DNA of 6,156 bases from Pseudomonadota bacterium (lineage in GTDB: Bacteria; Pseudomonadota; Alphaproteobacteria; Caulobacterales; Aquidulcibacteraceae): NCBI GenBank assembly GCA_023461135.1, contig JAEWNX010000412.1, positions 1 to 6,156 of the forward strand. Direction: 5' to 3'. Below are positions 1 to 6,067 of this stretch, one piece after another (the stretch's first letter is position 1; the number at the start of each line of letters is the position of its first letter). The position numbers and the translations under genes were made by a program. The notes below the pieces were generated by a model, which was not told the DNA's origin, ran no database searches, and saw only the letters and a program-made list of their open reading frames with translations.

Positions 1-13
1 GTCTTATTGAGAC

Positions 14-886
14 TCATAGAGCGGGCGCCAAATCCACCTTAGACTGGAATTCCTCGCCGAGCTTTTTGACGATGGGCGCCATCGCCCCGTACTTCTGTTC
101 GAACGTGCGCGGCGTTTCGGACCACTCGGCCGCCTTGGCGATATCGACGTGCTGGGGAATGCGCACGTCGAACATCGCATCGCCCAGATTGTCCTTGAGC
201 AACTGCGCTTCCGAGCGGTGCAGCGAGAACGTTTCGTCGTACTTGGTGGCGAGCACGAAGAGCTGCGACGGCCCGCCACGCCGCTCGTTGATCAGACGTA
301 GCGCGCGCTTGCGGAAGGTGATGAGGCCGAGGCGGGAAACGTAATCCGGGATCGTGGGGCAGAGGATGGCGTCCGCCGCGATCAGCGCCGCTTCCGCGAA
401 CAGCGAGATGCCAGGCGGGCAATCGATCAGGACATAGTCGTACTCGTTGACGACGTTCTTCAAGCCATTGGCGAAGCGTTCGCATATCCATTTCTGGATT
501 TGATCGATCTGGAAGCCGCGCTTGACGAAGCTCTCGATCATGTCGCGTTCGACGATACGGAATTCCGGCGCGGAAGCGCACAGCGCCACGTCCGGTTTTC
601 CCTTCAGATCGCTGACATGCTTTTCCACCAGCGATTTGAAGGGCTTCGCCTTCTGCTGGATGATGTAGCTTTCGAAAAAGAAATCCAGCGTGCGCTCCGC
701 CTCGCGCATCGCGTTCCACTTCTCGGGGCCCGCGACCATGATCGAGGCGTTGGTCTGCGGATCGAGATCGATCACCAGCACACGGCGGCGCTGATGCACC
801 GCCAGCGTTTCCGCCAGCGAAACGGTGGTCGTCGATTTGCCGACGCCCCCCTTCATGTTGATCACTGAAACCAAACGTGCGGGCAT
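14..886 (-). CDS. ParA/Soj/MinD-family partitioning-type ATPase (no ParB gene in window)
   Basis: A 290-residue cytoplasmic P-loop ATPase of the ParA/MinD family. Such proteins dimerise on ATP, usually bind DNA or membrane, and position plasmids, chromosomes or protein complexes. Seen directly: a deviant Walker A, KGGVGKST, at residues 12-19 (signature Lys12, catalytic Lys17); a Walker A' motif VIDLDPQTN at 38-46; and a Walker B motif YVLIDCPP at 151-158. A basic stretch near 192-203 (RKRALRLINERR) could contact DNA, which is inference. Length is normal for short ParA proteins lacking an N-terminal HTH. I chose the ATG at 884-886 because a GGAGG Shine-Dalgarno core lies 4 nt upstream. An in-frame TTG at 914-916 would add ten residues but would put that Shine-Dalgarno inside the gene. 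It is divergent from the secreted-protein pair. No parB or parS-like gene is visible, so whether it is chromosomal ParA or an orphan cargo-positioning ATPase cannot be decided here. Confidence 0.92.
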   Translation of the reverse strand: MPARLVSVINMKGGVGKSTTTVSLAETLAVHQRRRVLVIDLDPQTNASIMVAGPEKWNAMREAERTLDFFFESYIIQQKAKPFKSLVEKHVSDLKGKPDVALCASAPEFRIVERDMIESFVKRGFQIDQIQKWICERFANGLKNVVNEYDYVLIDCPPGISLFAEAALIAADAILCPTIPDYVSRLGLITFRKRALRLINERRGGPSQLFVLATKYDETFSLHRSEAQLLKDNLGDAMFDVRIPQHVDIAKAAEWSETPRTFEQKYGAMAPIVKKLGEEFQSKVDLAPAL

Positions 887-889
887 GCG

Positions 890-898
890 CCCTCCCCC
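890..898 (-). promoter_or_regulatory. Shine-Dalgarno of the ParA-type gene (decides the start)
   Basis: On the minus strand this reads GGGGGAGGG, followed by 4 nt and then ATG. It supports initiation at 886 rather than at the upstream in-frame TTG at 916. Confidence 0.75.
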
Positions 899-943
899 GA
901 AGTGCTGCGGGTCCAAAACCCGGACGCTCGTGAGCGCCGGTTA

Positions 944-958
944 GCATTCAATGAATGC
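944..958. promoter_or_regulatory. Perfect inverted repeat, candidate operator
   Basis: GCATTCA-A-TGAATGC: 7-bp arms around one central base, about 58 bp from the ParA-type start and 107 bp from the plus-strand start. Its AT-rich arms stand out from the GC-rich surroundings. The size and symmetry suit a dimeric regulator. No regulator gene is present in the window, and function is inference. Confidence 0.35.
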
Positions 959-1036
959 GCTCCTACCAGCGCGATGGCGGTAGGGGCAAACCTGCTGCTC
1001 AGCTCCCATTCAGCCAGGGCGCGCCATTGTTCCCAT

Positions 1037-1052
1037 AAACGAGGGATCGTTT
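1037..1052 (+). promoter_or_regulatory. Leader hairpin directly before the Shine-Dalgarno of the first secreted-protein gene
   Basis: AAACGA (1037-1042), loop GGGA, TCGTTT (1047-1052): a 6-bp perfect stem. One base later comes GGGAGCG (1054-1060), whose GGGAG is the ribosome binding site for the ATG at 1065. The second paralogue has a hairpin in the same position relative to the same GGGAGCG sequence. It could affect translation or mRNA stability, which is inference. Confidence 0.35.
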
Positions 1053-1064
1053 CGGGAGCGTCTG

Positions 1065-1472
1065 ATGAAAAAGCTGTTGGCCGCTGTCGTGGCGGGGCTG
1101 ACTCTGGCGGCCGCCGGCGCCGCCTCGGCTCAGGATTGGCGCGGCCGCGATAATGGGTGGCGCGGACGCGGCGGGGACGTGATCACCATTCGCGATCATG
1201 GACGCGTGTACACGTTCGACGAGAACGACCGCATCTTCTACCGGCTGCTGGAAAGCCCGTTCGGCATGCGGCCCGGCAACGTCTACGTCTACACCGACGA
1301 GTGCCGCGGCGATCAGTGCCAGGTGATCATCTATTCGCGCCACCGCCGCGAGTCCCTGGGCCGGCTCTGGGCGCCGCCCATCGGCCACCCGCGCTGGTTC
1401 GGCGACGACCGGCGCTACGACGACCGCTACGATCGCGATGACCGCCGCCGCCGTCGCTGGTACGACGACTAA
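1065..1472 (+). CDS. Small exported Arg/Asp-rich protein with C-X4-C pair, paralogue 1
   Basis: A 135-residue protein of a family I do not recognise. Residues 1-22 form a Sec signal peptide: KK, then a hydrophobic Ala/Leu core, then ASA before Gln23, a good signal peptidase I site. The mature protein of about 113 residues is therefore periplasmic or secreted. A folded core lies at about 40-106, with ITIRDHGR, FDENDRIFYRLL and APPI, and two cysteines at 80 and 85 likely to form a disulfide outside the cytoplasm. The tail (113-135) is almost all Asp, Arg and Tyr. The start is set by GGGAG six bases upstream of the ATG. Its core matches the next gene at 25 of 46 ungapped positions (residues 40-85 against 48-93, counted by hand), so the two arose by tandem duplication. 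A strong terminator follows within 30 bp. The function is unknown. The charged tail could bind metal, polyanions or the cell envelope, but nothing in the sequence settles this. Confidence 0.87.
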   Translation: MKKLLAAVVAGLTLAAAGAASAQDWRGRDNGWRGRGGDVITIRDHGRVYTFDENDRIFYRLLESPFGMRPGNVYVYTDECRGDQCQVIIYSRHRRESLGRLWAPPIGHPRWFGDDRRYDDRYDRDDRRRRRWYDD

Positions 1473-1498
1473 CGCGGCAATTACACAAGCGGAGCAGA

Positions 1499-1527
1499 GG
1501 CGTCGGCGCGAGCCGGCGCCTTTTTTT
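1499..1527 (+). terminator. Rho-independent terminator after the first secreted-protein gene
   Basis: A 9-bp GC-rich stem, GGCGTCGGC (1499-1507) with GCCGGCGCC (1512-1520), containing one G-U pair, a GCGA tetraloop and then seven T residues (1521-1527). It starts 26 bp after the stop codon. This separates the two paralogues into largely independent transcription units, or at least attenuates read-through. Confidence 0.88.
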
Positions 1528-1565
1528 CGTCTGTGCAGCGCCGCTGCGGTTGCTGCAATCCGAGC

Positions 1566-1584
1566 AACACACTCAGTCTGTGTT
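1566..1584. repeat. Inverted repeat in the leader of the second secreted-protein gene
   Basis: AACACA (1566-1571) and TGTGTT (1579-1584) are perfect 6-bp arms around a 7-base spacer. It lies 80 bp upstream of the ATG at 1664, between the terminator of the first gene and the second gene, where a promoter must lie. An operator or RNA hairpin is possible. The evidence is symmetry only. Confidence 0.25.
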
Positions 1585-1631
1585 CAGCGCATTGGCGCCA
1601 TTTCTTGTCGCGAGGGCAGCTGAGACACATC

Positions 1632-1647
1632 GGCGGCAAACCCCGCC
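1632..1647 (+). promoter_or_regulatory. Leader hairpin directly before the Shine-Dalgarno of the second secreted-protein gene
   Basis: GGCGG (1632-1636), a 6-base loop and CCGCC (1643-1647), then one base, then GGGAGCG (1649-1655). The placement matches the hairpin before the first paralogue, although the stem sequence differs. GGGAG lies 10 bases before the ATG at 1664, a slightly long spacing. Confidence 0.33.
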
Positions 1648-1663
1648 AGGGAGCGCAAGTATT

Positions 1664-2206
1664 ATGAAGACCAAGCTGTTCGCCGCCGCGCTGGCGGCGC
1701 TCACCCTCGCTACGGCAGGCGCGGCTTCGGCGCAAAGCTTTAACCGCGACCGCTACGGCGAGCAGGGCCGCTATGAGCGCGGCGACTGGCGCGAGCGCGG
1801 CCAGATCACGGTTCGCAAGGACGGCCGTTCGTTCAGCTTCGACCGGAGCGACCGCATGTTCTATCGCCTGCTCGATCGGCCCTTCAACTTCCGGCCGGGC
1901 CTGACCTATTCCTACACCGACCGCTGCAATCGCAATGGCTGCGTCGCGTTCGTGTTCGACGGGCGCCACCGCCGGCCGATCGACCGCATCTTCGCCCCGC
2001 ACTTGCGCGATGCCCGCGGCTATGCGTGGCGTGATCATCGCGGCTTCGATCGCGACTACAGCCGCTTTGGCCGCTACGATCGCGACGACCGCAATTGGAA
2101 TAACGACGATGACCGCAATTACCGCGAAGGCCGCGACGGGCGCGGTGACCGCGACTGGGACCGCGACGACGACCGCGATGGACGTCGCGACGGGCGCGGC
2201 AGCTAA
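1664..2206 (+). CDS. Small exported Arg/Asp-rich protein with C-X4-C pair and extended tail, paralogue 2
   Basis: A 180-residue protein, paralogous to the gene just upstream; the family is unrecognised. The signal peptide spans residues 1-23 (MKTK, an Ala/Leu core, ASA before Gln24), giving a mature protein of about 157 residues outside the cytoplasm. The conserved core lies at about 48-114 (ITVRKDGR, FDRSDRMFYRLL, RHRR, APHL), with cysteines at 88 and 93 aligned to those of the first copy. From about 115 to the end the protein is a low-complexity Arg/Asp/Gly/Asn tail with repeated DRDD, RDGRG and DRDWDRD units, roughly twice as long as the tail of the first copy and probably disordered. The frame is open upstream to an ATG at 1550, but I chose 1664 because it begins the signal peptide and has GGGAG at 1649-1653. 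It is followed by a hairpin terminator and converges on gor. A role in metal, polyanion or envelope binding is conjecture. Confidence 0.87.
   Translation: MKTKLFAAALAALTLATAGAASAQSFNRDRYGEQGRYERGDWRERGQITVRKDGRSFSFDRSDRMFYRLLDRPFNFRPGLTYSYTDRCNRNGCVAFVFDGRHRRPIDRIFAPHLRDARGYAWRDHRGFDRDYSRFGRYDRDDRNWNNDDDRNYREGRDGRGDRDWDRDDDRDGRRDGRGS
2132..2199 (+). repeat. 14-bp direct repeat in the charged tail of the second secreted-protein gene
   Basis: CGCGACGGGCGCGG occurs at 2132-2145 and again at 2186-2199, 54 bp (18 codons) apart and in the same frame. Both copies encode RDGRG. The DNA between them is rich in GACCGCGAC-like units. Repeats of this kind allow in-frame expansion or contraction by slippage or recombination, and may explain why this tail is longer than that of the first paralogue. 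Confidence 0.6.
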
Positions 2207-2231
2207 CAGCCATTGAAGTTGAGAGTAGCGC

Positions 2232-2264
2232 GAGGCGCCGGTCGCAAGGCCGGCGCCTCCGTTT
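2232..2264 (+). terminator. Rho-independent terminator after the second secreted-protein gene
   Basis: A perfect 10-bp stem, GAGGCGCCGG (2232-2241) with CCGGCGCCTC (2250-2259), an 8-base loop, then CGTTTT. The T-run is short, so it is weaker than the first terminator. It ends against the stop codon of the convergent gor gene (2265-2267). On the minus strand no T-run follows the stem, so it serves gor poorly. Confidence 0.72.
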
Positions 2265-3647
2265 TCAGGCCGGCGCTTCGGGATCGTGGGCGATGGGTTC
2301 GCCCATGAGCACGAGTTCTTCGGCGGCGGTAGGGTGTACGGCACATGTGGCGTCCCACTGCGCCTTGGTGAGCCCTGCCTTCACAGCGACGGCGGCCAGT
2401 TGAATCAGCTCCGGCGCCTCAGGCCCCGCGATATGCACGCCAATGACGCGGTCGCTTTCCGCATTCACAACCAGCTTCATTAGCGTCCGCTGCTCGTTGC
2501 CGGCCAGGATGTTCTTCATCGGCCGAAACACCGTGCGGAAAATGCGCACCTTGCCTGCCTCGCGCGCCGCCTCTTCCGTGAGGCCGACGCCGCCAACGGC
2601 GGGGCGCGAGAACACGGCTGACGGAACGTCGGCATGATCGAACGCGGTGGGGCGGCCGTTGAATTCGGTTTCGACGAACGCCACGGCTTCGCGAATCGCG
2701 ACCGGAGTCAGATTGAGGCGATCCGTGACGTCGCCCACAGCGAAGATCGAGGCGACGTTCGTGCGCGAATATTCATCCACCGCTACGGCGCCCCGCTGCG
2801 TGAGGCGCACGCCGGCGGCTTCCAAGCCAAGACCCTTCGTGTTCGGCTCGCGTCCAACCGCCCACATCACGTGATCCAGTTCAAGCTGCATGGAGTTGCT
2901 CAGCGTGACGAGCTTGCGGTTCTCCGCCAGCGGCGCGATCTCATCGATCACAGAGCCGCAAATGACCTTTACGCCCGCGCGTTCAAGCTCTGCCTGCACA
3001 TGCGCGCGGATGTCGTGATCGAAGCCACGCAAGATGCGCTGGCCGCGATAGATCAACGTGGTCTCCACCCCGAGCCCCGAGAAAATCGTCGCAAACTCGC
3101 AGGCGATGTAGCCGCCGCCCGCGATCAGGATGCGCGAGGGCAGTTCGTCCAGCAGGAAAGCGTCCGTCGATGTGATGCCGAGTTCTTGCCCCTTGGTGTT
3201 GAGCGGACGGAAGGTGTGCCCGCCTGTCGCGACAAGAATGCGTTCGGCGGTGATGGCACGTTCGCTCTGCTGTAAGAGCAGGCTGTTTGCGCCCGTTACG
3301 ATCGCGCGCTCTTCAAACAGGGCGACCGCCGCCGCTTCGAGATTGTGGCGATAAAGACTGGAGAGGCGCGCCACTTCCGCCTGCACGTTGTCGCGCAGCG
3401 TCGCCCAGTCGAAACGCGCCCAGTCGACGGTCCAGCCGAAGCCTTTGGCGTCCCGGAACGCCTGTCCAAACTCGGCGCCGTAGACGAGCAGCTTCTTCGG
3501 CACGCACCCGCGGATGACGCACGTGCCGCCAATCTCCGCCTGCTCGGCGATCGCCACGCGCGCCCCCGCTTTGGCTGCGAGCCGCGCCGCGCGCACGCCG
3601 CCGGAGCCGGCGCCGATAACAAAGAGGTCGTAGTCGAACTTGGACAT
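2265..3647 (-). CDS. gor: Glutathione-disulfide reductase (NADPH, FAD)
   Basis: A 460-residue flavoprotein disulfide reductase of normal length that reduces glutathione disulfide with NADPH in the cytoplasm. Domains in order: FAD-binding Rossmann motif IGAGSGGVRAA at 11-21; redox-active disulfide GGTCVIRGC with Cys43 and Cys48; ATG at 140-142 closing the FAD domain; NADPH Rossmann motif GGGYIACEFA at 177-186; Arg201 and Arg207, spaced like the Arg198/Arg204 pair that selects NADPH in E. coli glutathione reductase; a second FAD motif FAVGDV at 302-307; and the dimer-interface catalytic HPTAAEE with His438 and Glu443. The C-X4-C disulfide with these NADPH arginines favours glutathione reductase over dihydrolipoamide dehydrogenase or mercuric reductase. 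The ATG at 3645-3647 gives the expected N-terminus; upstream there is only a weak GAGA Shine-Dalgarno. It lies 43 bp after purL on the same strand with no terminator between them, so co-transcription is possible. Confidence 0.96.
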   Translation of the reverse strand: MSKFDYDLFVIGAGSGGVRAARLAAKAGARVAIAEQAEIGGTCVIRGCVPKKLLVYGAEFGQAFRDAKGFGWTVDWARFDWATLRDNVQAEVARLSSLYRHNLEAAAVALFEERAIVTGANSLLLQQSERAITAERILVATGGHTFRPLNTKGQELGITSTDAFLLDELPSRILIAGGGYIACEFATIFSGLGVETTLIYRGQRILRGFDHDIRAHVQAELERAGVKVICGSVIDEIAPLAENRKLVTLSNSMQLELDHVMWAVGREPNTKGLGLEAAGVRLTQRGAVAVDEYSRTNVASIFAVGDVTDRLNLTPVAIREAVAFVETEFNGRPTAFDHADVPSAVFSRPAVGGVGLTEEAAREAGKVRIFRTVFRPMKNILAGNEQRTLMKLVVNAESDRVIGVHIAGPEAPELIQLAAVAVKAGLTKAQWDATCAVHPTAAEELVLMGEPIAHDPEAPA

Positions 3648-3690
3648 CTATCTCGCTGCGCTCGGGACCTCCCGCATAGCGGTGAGGACT

Positions 3691-5922
3691 TTAGTGCGCC
3701 ACTTTCATATAGGCAGGCAGCCAGCTTTCGTGAGCCCTGCGGAGTTCTTCGAGCGAGACACGTTCACGTTCGCCTGAGCCGCCAAGATAGCTGATCTCGC
3801 GTCCCCCGGCTTCGCCAACCACGAGATACGAGACGCCGGCGGCGCGGGCGCGCTTATCCAGGTCGTCAATCTTGTTGGAAGCGAGCGCCATGAGATAGCG
3901 CGCCTGGTCTTCGGCGTAGAGGAAAGCGGCGTCGTTGAGATCGCCTTGATAGCCGAGCGACACGCCGACGTTTGAGCCCAGCGCCATTTCGGCGGCGGCG
4001 ATGGCGAGACCGCCGTCACTGAGATCGTGCGCGGCGCGGACTGTGCCGTCGGCGATGAGAGCGCGGACGAAGTCGCCGTTCTTCTTTTCGAGCGCGAGAT
4101 CGACTTTCGGCGCGGCGCCGCCGAGCTTGAAGAGATCGCGGGCGTAGACGCTTTGGCCGAGATGGCCGCTGGTGTCGCCTATGAGTACGAGCACGTCGCC
4201 GCTTTTCAGCGCATCCGCGGTCGCGCGGCGTTCCATGTTGTCGATGATGCCGACGCCGCCGATCGCGGGTGTGGGCAGAATAGCCTGGCCGTTGGTCTCG
4301 TTATAGAGGCTGACGTTGCCGCTGATGACGGGAAACGCGAGATCGCGGCAGGCCTCGGCCATGCCTTCGATCGCGTGCACGATCTGGCCCATGATTTCGG
4401 GTCGCTGCGGATTGCCGAAATTGAGGTTGTCGGTGACGGCGAGCGGCCGGGCGCCGGTGACGGTAAGATTGCGCCAGGCTTCGGCAACCGCCTGTTTGCC
4501 GCCTTCGTACGCGTCGGCTTCGACATAGCGGGGCGTGACATCGCACGTCATCGCGAGCGCGCGCTTGGAGCCATAGAGGCGCACGATGGCGGCGTCGCTG
4601 CCGGAGTCCGCGAGCGTGTCGCCCATGACGTGGCGATCGTATTGCTCCCAGATCCAGCGCTTGGAGGCTTGATCCGGTTGCGAGAGCAGCGTCGTCAGCG
4701 ATTTGGCGAACCCTGGGTACTCATGGACGAGCCGCTTCTGCTCGCCCCCTGTCAGCGGGATTGCCTTCAGCGGCTGAACATACGGGCGTTCGTACTTCGG
4801 CGCTTCGTCAGCCAGCGGCCCGAGCGGGATGTCGCAGACGATCTTGCCGTGCCAGCGCAGCGTGAGATTGCCGGTGTCGGTCGTGGTGCCGATGACGGCG
4901 GCGTCGAGGCTCCATTTTTCGAAAATGCGCTGCGCTTCGCTTTCGCGGCCCGGTTTCAGCACCATGAGCATGCGCTCCTGGCTTTCGCTGAGCATGAATT
5001 CGTAAGGCGTCATGCCCTCTTCGCGCGCCGGGACTTTGTCGAGATCGAGTTCGATGCCCGCTTCGCCCTTGGACGCCATTTCAACGGAGGACGACGTGAG
5101 TCCGGCGGCGCCCATATCCTGGATGCCGATGATGGCGTCGGTGGCCATCAGTTCGAGGCAGGCTTCGATGAGCAGCTTTTCGAGGAATGGATCGCCGACT
5201 TGCACTGTCGGGCGCAGGCCGTCTTCGCCTTCGATGAACTCGGCGCTCGCCATGGTCGCGCCGTGGATGCCGTCGCGGCCTGTCTTGGCGCCGACATAGA
5301 CGACGGGATTGTTCGCGCCCTTGGCCGCGGCGGTGAAAATGCGGTCCTTCGGAGCGATGCCGAGGCAGAATACGTTGACGAGAATGTTGCCGTTCTAGCG
5401 CGCGTCGAAATTGGTCTCGCCGCCCACCGTCGGCACGCCGACGCAATTGCCGTAGAAGCTGATCACCGAGACAACGCCATCGACCAGTTTCCGCGTCTTC
5501 GGGTGATCCGGCTCGCCGAAGCGCAGCGCATTCATGATCGCGACCGGGCGCGCGCCCATGGTGAACACGTCGCGCAGGATGCCCCCGACGCCGGTTGCGG
5601 CGCCCTGGAACGGCTCGATGAAGCTCGGATGGTTGTGGCTTTCCATCTTGAAGATGGCGGCAAGCCCTTCGCCGATATCGATCGCGCCGGCGTTCTCCCC
5701 CGGGCCGTAGATCACGTGCGGCGCCTTGGTCGGAAATTTCGCCAGGTGCACCCGGCTCGACTTGTAGGAGCAGTGCTCGCTCCACATCACGCTGAACACG
5801 CCCAGCTCCGTCACGTTCGGCGTGCGACCGAGCTTTTCGAGCACCAGATCGTACTCGTCGCGGGAAAGGCCGAATTCTTCGGCGAGGGCCAGTGTGCCTG
5901 GCGCGAGCGGGTCTAAGGACAT
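3691..5922 (-). pseudogene. purL: Phosphoribosylformylglycinamidine synthase II (PurL), interrupted by one in-frame amber codon
   Basis: The reading frame covers 743 codons plus TAA, the usual length of the small PurL that works with PurS and PurQ. PurL uses ATP and PurQ-derived ammonia to convert FGAR to FGAM, the fourth step of purine synthesis. Seen: the [11 protein letters not shown] motif with the likely catalytic His50; the ATP-site motif [21 protein letters not shown] at about 94-114 (FIEP... contiguous with ESHNHPS); GVPTVGGE near 162-169; [12 protein letters not shown] near 216-226; [12 protein letters not shown] near 268-279; SESQERM at 312-318; and DNLNFGNPQ and HDLSDGGLA in the C-terminal half. 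Codon 176 (5395-5397) is TAG where the family has Tyr in R-Y-N-G-N. The frame continues intact on both sides, and no other lesion is visible. If real and not suppressed, only 175 residues are made. The ATG at 5920-5922 fits the family start but has no good Shine-Dalgarno. Typed as a pseudogene because of the stop; a sequencing error or recent mutation is quite possible. Confidence 0.9.
5395..5397 (-). other. In-frame TAG (amber) at codon 176 of purL
   Basis: On the minus strand the codons read GAC GCG CGC TAG AAC GGC AAC, i.e. D-A-R-stop-N-G-N. Small PurL proteins have R-Y-N-G-N here. A G or A instead of C at plus-strand base 5395 would give TAC or TAT (Tyr). The frame downstream continues with [12 protein letters not shown] and onward without any shift. 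Confidence 0.93.
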
Positions 5923-6067
5923 GCGGTGCGGATAGCCTGTGTCGCCAAGACCGGCAATTGGTCCGCCGGACGCACTCCCGCAAGGACCTGCCGGCGCGGA
6001 ACGTGACGGCAACTCGACAAGGGACGGCTCCGGCCTTAGGCCGAAACAAAGATAGAGGAGCTGCGCG
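5923..6067. promoter_or_regulatory. Divergent intergenic region between purL and the MaoC-like gene
   Basis: 145 bp that must carry the promoters for purL (minus) and the MaoC-like gene (plus). I see no convincing -35/-10 pair. It holds a small inverted repeat, CGGCCT-T-AGGCCG (6031-6043), and GAGGAG at 6055-6060. The purL frame is open through this region to a GTG at 6142-6144, but that extension has no family similarity and overlaps the opposite gene. Confidence 0.5.
6031..6043. repeat. Short inverted repeat before the MaoC-like gene
   Basis: CGGCCT (6031-6036), one T, AGGCCG (6038-6043): 6-bp perfect arms, 24 bp upstream of the ATG at 6068. It could be an operator or leader hairpin, but GC-rich palindromes of this size arise easily by chance here. 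Confidence 0.22.

Larger units (their letters stand above)
887..1064. promoter_or_regulatory. Divergent intergenic region between the ParA-type gene and the first secreted-protein gene
   Basis: A 178-bp non-coding stretch that must hold the promoters of two divergent genes. I could not identify convincing -35/-10 pairs on either strand. It contains the perfect inverted repeat at 944-958, a weaker imperfect palindrome at 925-936 (CGCTC-GT-GAGCG), and a small hairpin at 1037-1052 immediately before the Shine-Dalgarno of the plus-strand gene. Confidence 0.6.

Noticed and set aside
39..947. A 302-codon minus-strand frame overlapping the ParA-type gene
   Set aside because: It is a frame-shifted shadow of the ATPase gene; its translation is Arg/Gly-rich, without motifs or a Shine-Dalgarno.
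1550..1663. An upstream start at 1550 for the second secreted-protein gene
   Set aside because: It would bury the signal peptide 38 residues inside the protein; the ATG at 1664 has the signal peptide and a Shine-Dalgarno.
1481..2344. A 287-codon minus-strand frame opposite the second secreted-protein gene
   Set aside because: Its Ala/Val-rich translation is a reflection of the Arg/Asp-rich coding strand. It also crosses two terminators and the end of gor.
3663..3674. Palindrome CGGGA-CC-TCCCG between purL and gor as a terminator
   Set aside because: The loop would be only two bases, the stem is 5 bp, and no T-run follows on the minus strand.
3691..5253. Treating the downstream purL segment from the ATG at 5253 as a genuine separate gene (split PurL)
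   Set aside because: That ATG is an ordinary internal Met of the [12 protein letters not shown] motif, has no Shine-Dalgarno, and lies 47 codons after the stop inside conserved coding sequence. The piece would lack the catalytic His and much of the first ATP-site domain.
4027..5916. A 629-codon open frame on the plus strand opposite purL
   Set aside because: It lies wholly antisense to purL, whose motifs are unmistakable. Its translation is Arg/Ala/Asp-rich with no recognisable domain, and long antisense frames are common in GC-rich genes.
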